This document shows positions 26,176-35,926 of a stretch of DNA of 64,000 bases, one piece after another; position 1 is the first letter of the stretch; each line of letters opens with the position of its first letter. The DNA is taken from the NCBI GenBank assembly GCA_963772335.1, contig CAVYXF010000004.1:186001-250000 (forward strand), read 5' to 3'. The notes beneath the pieces were generated by a model, which did not search any database, had not been told where the DNA came from, and saw only the letters and a list, made by a program, of their open reading frames with translations. This DNA comes from CAVYXF01 sp963772335. Its GTDB lineage: Bacteria; Pseudomonadota; Alphaproteobacteria; Rhizobiales; Rhodomicrobiaceae. A program made the translations under genes and the position numbers.

Positions 26176-26586
26176 GACGCCCTCCTCGGCCGGACCTGCG
26201 TATTCGGCTATCCGGCTCCACTCCAAAACCCTACCTTTCGGACCGCGCGCGGCGCGGCTGCATTAACAGCGACAGTGTTAAGCATTGATCTTGCAGGCCA
26301 TTTTATTCTCGGTTTCTCTTTAGCCGGATATGATCCGGCCCAACTTACAGGGTGATGATATCTTTTCTGGTGCAAAAATTAAAGCACCAATTATGTTATT
26401 CATCATACGTTAAGAAATGAAAGTTTTAAAAGTTTCAAAATGACACTGATATTGCTTTACCTTCGAGGCGAGTTCTTGTTAAGTGCTTGTTGTAGTTCTC
26501 CTTCAAGCGAATCACAGCGCCTCTCAGAAGTGCCATGAGTGGCAATTCTCACTTTCTCAGTCGGGCGCTAGCCGTTCGAGGTTGCC
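26176..26586. other. AT-richer intergenic stretch
   Basis: About 410 bases with noticeably lower GC than the flanks (for example around 26380-26470). No gene, terminator or repeat was recognised. It marks the left edge of the decayed accessory stretch. Confidence 0.5.
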
Positions 26587-26971
26587 GATGAAGGGCCCCT
26601 CAAAAGGGCGAGCCGCCCTATTCGGGTCACGGCAGGAATGGACGGCACGGCTCGACCGCTTCGCCGAGGCGAAAACCCCGGAGGAGAAGCAGGCGATCTT
26701 CGAACATGCCCAGCAGATCAATCCCGGCGGCACCATCCGCAGCATGCTGGAAGCCTGGGGGTATTCCGCCGCGGGCCGTGGGCGCAAGAAGGCGAGCAAC
26801 ACCAAACAGGGCGGCAAACCCGCGCGGGAGCGTTTAGAGGACGCGCTTCACGAAATCTATGGCCGTTGGCAGCCCTGTAAAAAGCCTCTATCCAAAGCTG
26901 GCAGGAACGGCCTTCGCGAGCGTGCGCGATGCCGAAAGGATTGTCGCCGCCTCGCTCACTGCCTGGCCTGA
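26587..26971 (+). CDS. Hypothetical protein or gene fragment
   Basis: An open frame of 128 residues containing a plausible helical segment, RQEWTARLDRFAEAKTPEEK followed by QAIFEHAQQINPGGTIRSML. After about residue 95 the composition becomes Arg/Cys-rich and unlike a real protein. A different frame over the same bases then reads more naturally (LYPKLAGTAFASVRDAERIV). This suggests a frameshift near 26880. I do not recognise the family. It is the first of several broken pieces in this stretch. Confidence 0.3.
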
Positions 26972-27099
26972 ACCGCTGAAATCGACGGAAAAGCGCCGAT
27001 GAGCGCAGGCGCCGGACCAGGCAAATCGCGGACGATTTCGTCCGCGCTTTGCTCGCCGAACTTTCGCAGGCCGAGCATGGCATTGGTCACAAGATGATA

Positions 27100-27720
27100 T
27101 GGAGATGCATGGCTTCAAACTCGAGGACGAGGAGCGCATCGGCATGTCCAATTCATCAAAGGAAGCCGGCAAGCACGAGGGCGCTTTGATCGTCGCCAGA
27201 CAAGGGGTATTCTGGTTGCGGCCAATCCCATCCAGGCCATTCGCGATTTCCATAGGGTCACCAGCGATTTCCTCGAGGCGGGCGGCAAGGGCGCTGCTGA
27301 TATTCGTGATTCAATGCCGGCATTTTCGATGCCGGTGATGAGCGGTTCGATTTGCTGTACAATCTCGGGCATCTCACCACCGCGATCACCGCCTTCGCAC
27401 TATTCCAGCAGGAGCTTGAAGAGGCGCAGACGGTCAGGCTTTATAAGGTGGACTGGTCGCGCTGGCAAAAGCTGGCGGCCGTTGCTGCGTGGTGGTGCGG
27501 CGCCCGCCACTCGTCCATCCGGCGAGTGGGAGCTCTTGGCCGCGCGAGGCCTTCGACGATTTTATCAGCGAATGGCAGCCGCCGCGGCGCTTTGACCGGC
27601 TCCCGAAGGACTTGGAGCCGATCGCAAGTTTCGACGCTCGGGAGATCCTTCCGCGAACCTATCCCGGCGGAGATGGATGTTCATGAGTCGCTTAGCGGAA
27701 AGGAGCTTATTGGGACGTGA
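27100..27720 (+). pseudogene. Decayed coding region, family not recognised
   Basis: Protein-like segments appear in different frames in sequence: GILVAANPIQAIRDFHRVTS with FLEAGGKGAADIRD, then FDAGDERFDLLYNLGHLTT with FALFQQELEEAQTVRLYKV, then EAFDDFISEWQPPRRFDRLP with DAREILPRTYPGGDG. They join only if at least three indels of differing sign are corrected. No catalytic motif stands out and I cannot name the family. The order and spacing suggest one original gene of 200 or more residues, now inactive. Confidence 0.4.
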
Positions 27721-27724
27721 CCGT

Positions 27725-28198
27725 CCGTCCCTCTGGGATGAGCGAGAGGGTCTGAAGGTCGAGTATTTCATTCCGCCGGCTCAGTCCGTAGCCCCTCGCT
27801 CGCTTCAGAGAACGGCGAAATAGGAATTGGTTGGCGAAAAACGTGGCAAGCGGGGGCGTCCCCAGGGACTTACCCGGCCATCGAAGGTGACAGCTTCTAC
27901 ATCATCCGTCAAGGACCATCGCCGGGCCGCGCCTACGAGGATGCCCAGCGCGCGATCTACCTGGCCGCTCGCGCACGGCTTTATCTTGATAGCGGAGGAC
28001 GAGCATGAAAGGAATCTGCTTGCCGCCGCAGCGCTGCGCGAATCGGCTTTGAGGGCTTCCGATTGCAGTGGCAATGTCGCTACTGCCGCGCTCGCTGTCA
28101 TTTTGCTGCTGCAGAGTGAGCAACAGTCAGCCGGAAAAGTCGAAAAGAGCGTGGGGATACGTTGGTTTTGCGCTTTCAAACCCGCAAAAGCTTGATGT
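27725..28198 (+). pseudogene. Decayed coding region, family not recognised
   Basis: Fragments in shifting frames: PSLWDEREGLKVEYFIPPAQ (about 27725-27820), then TYPAIEGDSFYIIRQGPSPG with RAYEDAQRAIYLAARARLYL (about 27865-28000), then an Ala-rich helix NLLAAAALRESALRASDCSG (about 28010-28075). None has a start codon with a good ribosome-binding site. They look like remains of one or two small proteins; no function can be assigned. Confidence 0.3.
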
Positions 28199-28314
28199 AA
28201 ATCACATGCCAAGTTAAGTGTTTGTGTCTAATAGGTGTGACATGTGTTTCGCTTCGCGTAGGGCTGGAGCGTCATGTGTCGTGCATTCCTGCACCTGAAA
28301 AATAAGGAACAACA

Positions 28315-28434
28315 ATGGCTTGTTTTGCTATAATACCAGGTTCAGTCGGCACGACTACACCACCGCTACCGGACTTTACGCAGTGCGTTTCCCACAGCTG
28401 CGCAATTAGGGGCTCTTGGGGAGGCCAGAATTAA
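28315..28434 (+). CDS. Small open frame of 39 residues, possible peptide
   Basis: The ATG at 28315 follows AATAAGGAACAACA, a good ribosome-binding site with correct spacing. The product starts MACFAIIPGSVGTTTPPLP and ends CVSHSCAIRGSWGGQN: a short peptide with a hydrophobic start, a Thr/Pro middle and two Cys four residues apart. It lies about 200 bases before a radical SAM pseudogene, an arrangement reminiscent of modified-peptide (RiPP) loci. The region is decayed, so it may equally be chance. Confidence 0.25.
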   Translation: MACFAIIPGSVGTTTPPLPDFTQCVSHSCAIRGSWGGQN

Positions 28435-28435
28435 A

Positions 28436-28528
28436 ATGGCCTACCCCGCGGTGACAGCCTTTCTGAAAGGCAACGGGTATCTCCCATCAGGCATCCTGGT
28501 CACTGCGGTTCTAAAAGGGTGGTTGTAA
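28436..28528 (+). CDS. Small open frame of 30 residues
   Basis: It begins one base after the preceding small frame stops and reads MAYPAVTAFLKGNGYLPSG then ILVTAVLKGWL, an amphipathic, largely hydrophobic peptide. GGGGAGG lies about 12 bases upstream, longer than ideal. It could be coupled to the previous frame, be part of the broken radical SAM gene, or be spurious. Confidence 0.2.
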   Translation: MAYPAVTAFLKGNGYLPSGILVTAVLKGWL

Positions 28529-28533
28529 TCTCA

Positions 28534-29402
28534 ATGCCCCTTTTGCATCGTCAGGCGAGCGCGACGAGCGGCGCGATGAAATCCTACGTCACGGCTGATC
28601 ACTCGCCGCCCTCAGTGAAGCATTCGAGAAGCGCGGTTTACTCGGCGGGTGCGGCCATCGTCGGCGACGAGCCGCTACAGGAGACATTGCTGGCCGAGCG
28701 CGCGGGCATTTCTGGATGCGGCCCGGACTCACACTGCCTACTGCCCTGATTTCCAACGGATATAACTTCGTCGATTTCATCTCCGAGCTCCGCCAGCTCC
28801 CCAATACGAAAATCCTCATCAGCCTCGAAGCCGCGAGCGAAAAGCACGATGCTATCCGCCGCAAGCCCGGCGCCTTTGCCCGAATTGCCGAAGGCGTTCG
28901 TCGGCCGCCAGCTATCCCGATCTGCGCGAGCGTCTTGCAATCGCCGCCATCCTGATGCCCGGCAATCTTGACAACATCAGCGAGATTATCTCATTCACCG
29001 CCGCAAATCGCATTCCGCAGCTGCTTCTTTCACCGCTTCTCACCTCTTCCCGCACCGAACCGCTTACTGTCCATCCCAAGATCATGAAGGATGCGTGGCG
29101 CGTCGATTCCGCAGCTGCTGACGCAGGCGAACGCGGAAGGCGTCAAGCTGCGGCTCTCGGATGAATTTGCGGTGCTTGGGCCGTGGGAAGACAAACTTGC
29201 CGAGACAGGAATCGAGATACTGGCTCCGAAAGAGCCGGCCCGATTGATACGCATTGATGCGGCCGGCCGTGTCGAGACGCTCGCCACCATGCAATCTGGC
29301 ACTACGACCGGCCTTCACCTTCCCTCCGATCTGGCTGACATCGATGCGTTCGCCGAGCGCGTCGTCAGCACCTGCTTTGCGCCCGTCAGCCAGGCCGCTT
29401 AA
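28534..29402 (+). pseudogene. Radical SAM domain protein, multiply frameshifted
   Basis: Across three frames the remains of a radical SAM (beta/alpha)6 barrel can be followed. VGDEPLQETLL corresponds to the GGEP motif, then TALISNGYNFVDFISELRQL, NTKILISLEAASEKHDAIRR, KPGAFARIAEGVRR, LAIAAILMPGNLDNISEIIS and GVKLRLSDEFAVLGPWEDKL, ending CFAPVSQAA. The CxxxCxxC cluster motif is not found upstream, so the N-terminal part is missing or scrambled. At least three indels interrupt it. The original substrate is unknown. Confidence 0.55.
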
Positions 29403-29719
29403 TCACTTGCGATAGACACCGCTGGTTTGACAAGCCCAACGCCGTCGTGTCGGCGTGAGCTACCGGCTGATGTATCCGCGAATGCTGCCTTCTGCCGGCA
29501 CCTATCGTAGTTGCCGCAGGCGATACGAAGGCAGTTGCGTCCCGTCGCGAGCCACCGGCGGGTACTGATTCGCCCGAACTAATTGCCATTCTTCCGGCCT
29601 CGCGTCTTAACCCGGCTGCATTTCGTCCCGCGTAAAAACCGCTTGCAGCTTGCGAATAACTATCGCATAAGTTGTATATTAAACACAGCTCAACCACTGA
29701 TTAAGGGTGCTTAGCCCTT
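29403..29719. other. Intergenic region upstream of the TonB-type gene
   Basis: 317 bases, AT-richer near the right end. A small hairpin with arms TAAGGG / CCCTTA (29702-29720) sits immediately at the upstream candidate ATG of the TonB-type gene and would occlude it. No convincing iron-box or -35/-10 pair was found. Confidence 0.4.
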
Positions 29720-30784
29720 ATGCACGCGCGTTCCATTGCGGTGAACGGCGGGGAAATGGCTTTGCCGACCGATCGGGAAGGCACGGACCTTGACCCTGTC
29801 GGCAGCCCCGACTTTGATGATCTGCCGCCACATCGCGCGGCCATCCCGGTGCCGCCGATCATCCTCAGCGAGGCACTCAGACCCCGCTACAATCCCCTCA
29901 CATTGCTCAGCATCATCATCGCGATGGTCTTGCATGGCGGGCTCGTCGCCGCGGCCCTGATCTGGGGACAGGGCGGAGAATTGCCGGCGCCCGAGGTGGT
30001 CGCCGTCGAATTGGTGGAAGAGCGCGGCCCTGAGCCGCAGACCATGGCAGCCGTGCCGGAGGGGGTCGGCGGTCAGGATGCCTTCGCGGCCGCAGGCGCA
30101 GACCGTGCGTCGGTTCCGCAGGAGACGGCAGGAACGGAGGACATTCCCGCAGCGACAACATCGCTGCCAACGCCGGATCGCACGTCCCCTAAAATCGAGG
30201 ACCAGCCTGTCGCCTCGACCGAGTCGAACGAGACCCTATCCGGCGAGGAGAGGCATTCCGCCCTCCTGGAGGTGCGCGAAGAGGATGCTGCGACCAACAG
30301 CCAAACCAATATCGCGAATGTCCCGCTGCCGACCCGTCGTCGTGGCGGCCCCGTGGAGAAGCTGCGCGCCGTCTTAGCCGCGGGGTCGCCCGCGCCGCCG
30401 CTGCCATCAACGGAGCCGACAGAAGCGCCTCCAGCGGAGGCGGCGGCAGGCACTTACCTTCCATCGCCGGCAAATCATCCGCGCAACTTCGCGCGCAGCA
30501 ATACGGCGCGACGGCTTGCCGTGGCAATGTACGCCAGACGTGTCCGCGCGCAGATCGGGCAGTATCTGCCACTCGGGAATCTCGGCCCGGGACGGGTGGC
30601 GATCGGCCTGTTGATTTCCCCCTCGGGTGGTCTGCGCCGCGCATTGGTTTTGCGATCGAGCGGCAACCGGACCATGGATCGCGCGGCACTGCTCTCAGTG
30701 CGCAGGGCCAACCCATATTCCCGGCCGCCGCTCGGCCAAAGTGCCGCACAGCTCAGGCTTGTTCTAGAGTTCCAGTTCGAATAA
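29720..30784 (+). CDS. TonB family energy-transducing protein
   Basis: 354 residues if the ATG at 29720 is used; the ATG at 29756, preceded by GGCGGGG, gives 342 and is the better start. One membrane helix (LLSIIIAMVLHGGLVAAALIW) anchors the protein. A long Pro/Glu/Ala-rich periplasmic spacer follows, and the C-terminal TonB domain spans about residues 260-354 (ARRVRAQIGQYLP, GRVAIGLLISPSGGLRRALVL, LRLVLEFQF). TonB transmits proton-motive force to outer-membrane receptors. No exbB, exbD or receptor gene lies in the window, so its partners are elsewhere. Confidence 0.82.
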   Translation: MHARSIAVNGGEMALPTDREGTDLDPVGSPDFDDLPPHRAAIPVPPIILSEALRPRYNPLTLLSIIIAMVLHGGLVAAALIWGQGGELPAPEVVAVELVEERGPEPQTMAAVPEGVGGQDAFAAAGADRASVPQETAGTEDIPAATTSLPTPDRTSPKIEDQPVASTESNETLSGEERHSALLEVREEDAATNSQTNIANVPLPTRRRGGPVEKLRAVLAAGSPAPPLPSTEPTEAPPAEAAAGTYLPSPANHPRNFARSNTARRLAVAMYARRVRAQIGQYLPLGNLGPGRVAIGLLISPSGGLRRALVLRSSGNRTMDRAALLSVRRANPYSRPPLGQSAAQLRLVLEFQFE

Positions 30785-30947
30785 ACCGCGTATCACCGCC
30801 AGCAGAACCGTCCACGCTTGCTCAATCTCGCAATTGCGAGAACCTCTTGAGCCAAATCATCAGCTTTACTGTCGCGAAACTGTAGAAATTGCGGATGTGG
30901 TCCGTAATGTACGGTATAAGAGAACCGACAGGGGCTGGGGGCACACA

Positions 30948-32472
30948 ATGTTGGATGTGCTGATTGTTGGCGCTGGGCCGACCGGTCTCGTCCTGGCGCT
31001 GTGGCTGCATCGGCAAGCGATTCGTGTGCGGATCATTGATCAGGCGCCGGGGCCGGGTACTGCGTCACGGGCGTTCGCGGTTCACGCCCGCACGCTCGAG
31101 TTCTATGCGATGCTCGGCGTCGCCGACGAGGCGATCGAGGCCGGCCGCAAATTCGACGCCGTGAATTACTGGGCGGGGCGACGCCATGCGGCACGCGCTG
31201 AGGTCGGTGATATCGGCAAGGGGCTGAGCCCCTTCCCCTTTATTCTGATCCTACCGCAGGATGAGCACGAGCGTTTGCTGCTGGGCCGCCTTGAGGCGCT
31301 TCGGCTTCCGGTCGAATACGGCACCGAGCTCATCAGCTTCGATCAGGGCGCGAGTGCGGTGAGTGCCGAAATACGCGGTCCGGGCGGAAGGGAGACGGCA
31401 GCGGCGCGGTTCCTGTGCGGCTGTGACGGTGCGCACAGTACGGTGCGCGAGCAGCTCGGCATCAGCTTTCCCGGCGGCACCTATAGCGACCTGTTCTATG
31501 TTGCCGATGTGATCGGCTCTGGGCCCGCGGCAAATGGCGAGCTGCACGTATTTATGGGCGGCTCTCGTTTCAATGCCGTCTTTCCGATGAAGGACGAGGG
31601 ACATGTGCGGCTGGTGGGTCTCGTGCCCGAGCGGCTGCGCAGCAAGCCTGTACTGACCTTCGAGGACTGTGCCGCCGATATCAGGCGCGGCGTCCGGCTG
31701 TCGATTACCGGCGTCAGCTGGTTCTCTACCTATCGCGTTCATCACCGTGTGGCGGAGAGCTTTCGCCAAGGGCGCATCTTTCTTCTGGGCGACGCCGGCC
31801 ACATCCACAGCCCGGCAGGCGGACAGGGCATGAATACCGGCATCGGCGATGCCGTCAATCTCGCCTGGAAACTTGCGGAGGTGGTGAAAGGTCATGCTAA
31901 CCCCGTGCTGCTCGACAGCTATGAGGACGAGCGTATCGGTTTTGCGCGGACGCTGGTTGCGACCACCGATCGCGCCTTTGCGCTCGCGGTCAGCAAGGGA
32001 ATTTTCGCAACGAGTGCTCCGGCTCTGGCTGGTGCCGCTGCTGTTCCGGCCGCTGCTGCGTTTAGAGCGCATTCGCAAGCGCATTTTTCGCACGCTGTCC
32101 CAGATCGCGATCACCTATCGCGGCATACCGCCAAACCAGGGCTCGACGGCGCGCGTTGCCGCGGGCGACCGGCTGCCCTGGGTGCCGGATGACTGGCTTG
32201 GGAATTTCGCGCCGCTCAAAGGGCTGAGTTGGCAGCTGCACGTCTACGGGGCGGCAAGTGGCGAGCTCCATGATTTCTGTGCGGAAAGAGGGCTGTTCCT
32301 CAACGAGCGCCCCTGGAGCGCGGAATGCGCAGCAGCCGGTTTCGAAAGGGATGCGCTTTATCTTGTCCGCCCGGACGGTCATGTCGGCTTTGCCAATGTG
32401 AGCCAGGACATCGATGCGCTGCGCCGGTTCTGGGATGCCCATCACGTAGCGGTGTTCATGCCGGCGATATAG
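30948..32472 (+). CDS. FAD-dependent monooxygenase (PheA/TfdB class), frameshifted
   Basis: With one base skipped near 32013 the product is about 507 residues. The N-terminal Rossmann motif is VLIVGAGPTGLVLALWLHR (GxGxxG); CDGAHSTVREQLGI carries the DG motif; LLGDAGHIHSPAGGQGMNTG is the second FAD-binding GD motif. After the shift the C-terminal thioredoxin-like domain reads GSTARVAAGDRLPWVPDDWL and ends LRRFWDAHHVAVFMPAI. Such enzymes hydroxylate aromatic rings using NAD(P)H and O2. In the original frame translation runs to a stop at 32190-32192 through an Ala/Arg-rich nonsense tail. The start at 30948 begins MLDVLIVGAG; the upstream extension is not family-like. Confidence 0.8.
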
Positions 32473-32668
32473 CATTCGCTCGCGTGCTTGCCCCGCCGAT
32501 CGTCGAGGGCGGTGTGCGCCCATATTTCACACTGCCACGCAATTTTCTCAAGGCTTTCGCGATAGGCATGACTAGCGGGCAGCGCGGCGAGGCCCTATCT
32601 CTTCGCTGATGCCCCCGAGCGAGGGCTGGCCTCATTTCGCGCAAGCACAATCCATCACGGAGCATTCC

Positions 32669-33655
32669 ATGCAACAGCGCAGCCTCGGTCAAGGCGGTCT
32701 GCAGGTTTCGGCCTTAGGTCTTGGATGTATGGGCATGTCGGAGTTCTACGGCGATGCCGACGATGCTGAATCGATCGCCACGATCCATCGTGCGCTCGAT
32801 TTAGGCGTCACTTTCCTCGACACAGCAGACATGTATGGTGTTGGCCGCAACGAGGAACTGGTCGGACGCGCGATAAAGGACCGGCGCCACCAGGTCGTCC
32901 TTGCGACCAAATTCGGCAATGTGCGCGGACCGAATGGCGAGCGGCTCGGCATCAGCGGCAAGCCGGATTATGTGAAGATCGCCTGCGAGGCGAGTCTCAA
33001 GCGGCTCGGCGTCGAGGTGATCGACCTCTATTACCAGCACCGGGTCGACCCGGAGACGCCAATCGAGGATACGGTCGGCGCCATGGCGGAGCTGGTGAAG
33101 CAAGGCAAGGTGCGCTATCTCGGCCTGTCGGAAGCGGCGCCCGAGACTATCCGCCGGGCACACAACGTTCATCCGATTGCCGCGCTGCAGACGGAATATT
33201 CGCTCTGGAGCCGCGATCCGGAGGATACCATCCTGCCGACGCTGCGCGAGCTCGGCATCGGGTTGGTTCCCTACAGTCCGCTTGGCCGCGGTTTTCTTGC
33301 CGGCCGCTTCCGTCGCCTTGAAGATTTGCCCGAGGGCGATTTCCGCAAAACCTCGCCGCGCTTCATGGGCGAGAATTTCCAGCGCAATCTCGATCTCGTC
33401 GCGAAGGTTGAGGAAATCGCGAAAGCCAAGGGCGCAACCGCTTCGCAGGTGGCCCTCGCATGGGTGCTCGCTCAGGGCGAGGACATCGTGCCGATCCCGG
33501 GGACAAAGCGGGTGAAATATCTGGAGGAGAATGTGGGAGCCGCGAGCGTTACGCTGACGCCGGAGGAGCTTCGGCAGATCGATGCTGCGTTCCCGCGCGG
33601 CGTTGCGGCAGGCGAACGCTATGCGGAAGCTGGAATGCGGACTCTCAACCTTTAA
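32669..33655 (+). CDS. Aldo/keto reductase
   Basis: 328 residues from the ATG at 32669, with GGAG 7 bases upstream. It is a YdhF/IolS-like AKR. Its start is RSLGQGGLQVSALGLGCMGM, the catalytic tetrad lies in DTADMYG (Asp, Tyr), LATKFG (Lys) and YYQHRVD (His), and the NADPH-binding C-terminal part has VPIPGTKRVKYLEENVGA. It reduces aldehydes or ketones with NADPH in the cytoplasm; the physiological substrate is unknown. A longer in-frame start at 32609 adds 20 residues without similarity and is rejected. Confidence 0.9.
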   Translation: MQQRSLGQGGLQVSALGLGCMGMSEFYGDADDAESIATIHRALDLGVTFLDTADMYGVGRNEELVGRAIKDRRHQVVLATKFGNVRGPNGERLGISGKPDYVKIACEASLKRLGVEVIDLYYQHRVDPETPIEDTVGAMAELVKQGKVRYLGLSEAAPETIRRAHNVHPIAALQTEYSLWSRDPEDTILPTLRELGIGLVPYSPLGRGFLAGRFRRLEDLPEGDFRKTSPRFMGENFQRNLDLVAKVEEIAKAKGATASQVALAWVLAQGEDIVPIPGTKRVKYLEENVGAASVTLTPEELRQIDAAFPRGVAAGERYAEAGMRTLNL

Positions 33656-33712
33656 AAAGGACGTTCTCTGTTATTTGGGCCGGGCCTTCAAGCGGGGGCA
33701 GAATGGCAGTCC

Positions 33713-33943
33713 TTACAATACATCATCGCGGTTTACATCGCTCGGGTCTGCGTCATCGGCAGCGCTTGCCGCAACGCCGAGACCAAGCAGCGAGAGCAGG
33801 AAAACACCTACCAAGATTTCGATCAGGATTGTGGTTTTCAGCACAATTCCGAATAGCATGCAGCCGAAATAGACGATAGCTCCCCAAATGACCGTCATGA
33901 GAAGAGCAGCCAGACACAGTATTCCGGCCCGAAAAAGCTTCAT
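33713..33943 (-). CDS. Small two-helix membrane protein
   Basis: 76 residues from the ATG at 33943 (start MKLFRAGILCLAALLMTV). Two membrane segments, ILCLAALLMTVIWGAIVYF and ILIEILVGVFLLSLLGLGV, precede an acidic tail DDADPSDVNRDDVL. No family was recognised. A longer in-frame start at 34003 adds 20 polar residues. The ribosome-binding site is weak, so the call is tentative. Confidence 0.45.
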   Translation of the reverse strand: MKLFRAGILCLAALLMTVIWGAIVYFGCMLFGIVLKTTILIEILVGVFLLSLLGLGVAASAADDADPSDVNRDDVL

Positions 33944-34525
33944 GCTTTTAAAAGTATCATCGCTTGCGTCAAGCTTCGATACTAGTGTCATTATGAGGAT
34001 CATGAGCGCCCCTCTCGAATAATTTTACTGTGTCGCGGCTTACAAGATTCGCGTTAACACGGCAGCCTCGACGTCCTCCGGATCAATACGGACAGGGAAT
34101 TTCCGGGGTCGAATTATTGATAGGCGAACATGTATCCTAGCCATTATTGTGACCAAATTGTCTCGCTCTAAGAAATCAACACTGAAGACCACCAATTCTT
34201 TCCTCACTTCGCCTCCATATTGCAATCAACAGTTTACCATTTGGACCTTATTTCCCGTTCTCATCTCTCGATGATTTACCAGAATATGTTTGATATTCGC
34301 CTAAGCTGACCGCGTCTTGCTGCGCTGCAATAAACGCACACCTACGGTATCGCCCGGATGTGCATATCCGGGGCGTATCAATGCTGGGCAGCGAGCTTTG
34401 CTGTCTTGATTTGGGCTGAGCTGCGCGACTCATCCTTGCCGGCTGAGGCTTAACACAGGCTGTTACCCCGCCGACGTGATGCTCATCACAGTCCGTCAGG
34501 TCGCGCGTTTCGGCGCGGGAGCTGG
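33944..34525. other. Intergenic region with no recognised gene
   Basis: About 580 bases between the small membrane-protein gene and the 3' end of cobB. Several short frames exist on the minus strand (for example 34040-34225), but none has a recognisable product or ribosome-binding site. No terminator with a T run was found. Composition is AT-richer than the cobalamin locus that follows. Confidence 0.5.
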
Positions 34526-35867
34526 TCAGCAGACGCTAATGGCGTGGAAAAACGTCCCGGTGACGGAGCCGCGCCGGGCACCCTGCTCCTCGGTCCTGCC
34601 ACCAGCGGCGTCGCAGCAGGAGACCAGCGGGGAATCGCGGCCGGCGCGGAGCGTGGCATAGTGGAACTCGTGCCCGTAAATCTCTGCGCCCAGCGGTCCC
34701 AGCGCGCAGGAGGCGAGCAGCTTTGCCCGCCGATAGCCGAGACTCAGCTTGCGCTGCGCAAAGCTGGTCTCCAGCGAAAGCAGCCCGGCCATCCTGTGGC
34801 GGGCGCCGCCCGAAATCTTCGAGGCCTTCGCCCAATACCATATAGCCGCCGCACTCGCCGTGGATCGGGGCGCCGCGCGCTGCGAGGCTATGAAGACCAT
34901 CGCGGAACCGGCCGGCAGCGGCGAGCGTGCCGGCGTGCAGCTCGGGATAACCGCCCGGCAGCCAGACGGCATCCGAATCGGCGGCCGGCGGCTCATCCGC
35001 CAAGGGGGAGAATGGCATGATCTGTGCGCCCGCTGCGCGCCACGCGCGGAGCAAATGGGGATAGACGAAGGAGAAGGCGCGGTCGCTGGCCAAAGCGATC
35101 CGCTGGCCGGGTGGTGGGAGGACAGACGGCTCTGCCCCAACGTCGCCTGCATTTGAAAGCAGGCTTTTTCCGGGTCTGGCGACGGCGATCACCGCATCAA
35201 GGTCCACGGATGCGGTGATGGCTTCAGCTAGCCGGTCGAGATGCCCTCCGATAGCCTGATGCTCGCAAGCCTGGACCAGCCCGAGATGCCGCTCCGGCAG
35301 CACGAGGCTTTCATGCCGGGGCAAGGCGCCGAATATGGGGATGCCAATCGCGTCGAATGCCGGCTGGACCAGAGCGGCATGGCGGGCGCTGGCCACGCGA
35401 TTTAGAATGACGCCGGCAACAATCATATCCTGCCGATAGCATTGGCAGCCAAGTGCAATCGCGGCCGCCGTTTCCGTCTGTCCGGATATGTCGAGCACCA
35501 GGATCACCGGCCAGCCGAGTAGGGCCGCGATGTCGGCGGTGGCGCCGCGCCCCGACCGGCCGGCACCCGCTGCGCCATCGAACAACCCCATCACGCCTTC
35601 GGCAATAGCGATGTCGCCGCCGCTCTCCACCACAAGATGGCGGATCATCGGCGCGGGCATGGCCCAGCTGTCGAGATTGAAGCTCGGCCGCCCGGTTGCC
35701 GCAGCATGAAATGCCGGATCAATATAATCGGGGCCGCATTTGAAGGGCTGGACGCTCAAGCCCCGCGCGGTGAGCGCGCGCATCAGACCGAGAGTGATTG
35801 TCGTCTTGCCGGCGCCGGAGCGCGGCGCCGCGATAATCAAGCCAGGGGGTGCACTGGCTCTGGTCAT
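34526..35867 (-). CDS. cobB: Cobyrinic acid a,c-diamide synthase, frameshifted near the C-terminus
   Basis: With one extra base skipped near 34808 the product is about 446 residues. It begins MTRASAPPGLIIAAPRSGAG with the P-loop PRSGAGKTT and contains KCGPDYIDPAFH. The glutamine amidotransferase nucleophile Cys is in GECGGYMVLGEGLEDFG, and the restored tail includes MAGLLSLETSFAQRKLSLGY and GHEFHYATL, ending TGTFFHAI. CobB amidates the a and c side chains of cobyrinate using Gln and ATP. The start at 35867 has GGAG 8 bases upstream. Without correction the last about 95 residues are out of frame, losing the GATase His. It is divergent from cbiD. Confidence 0.88.
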
Positions 35868-35926
35868 GACAGCAGCTCCACCCGAAATTGTGCTAATGCT
35901 CGGGCGGAAGCGCATGAAGGAAGCTT

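Noticed and set aside
28200..28520. Structured RNA or riboswitch before the radical SAM pseudogene
   Set aside because: A few short pairings exist, but no known consensus or strong hairpin was recognised.
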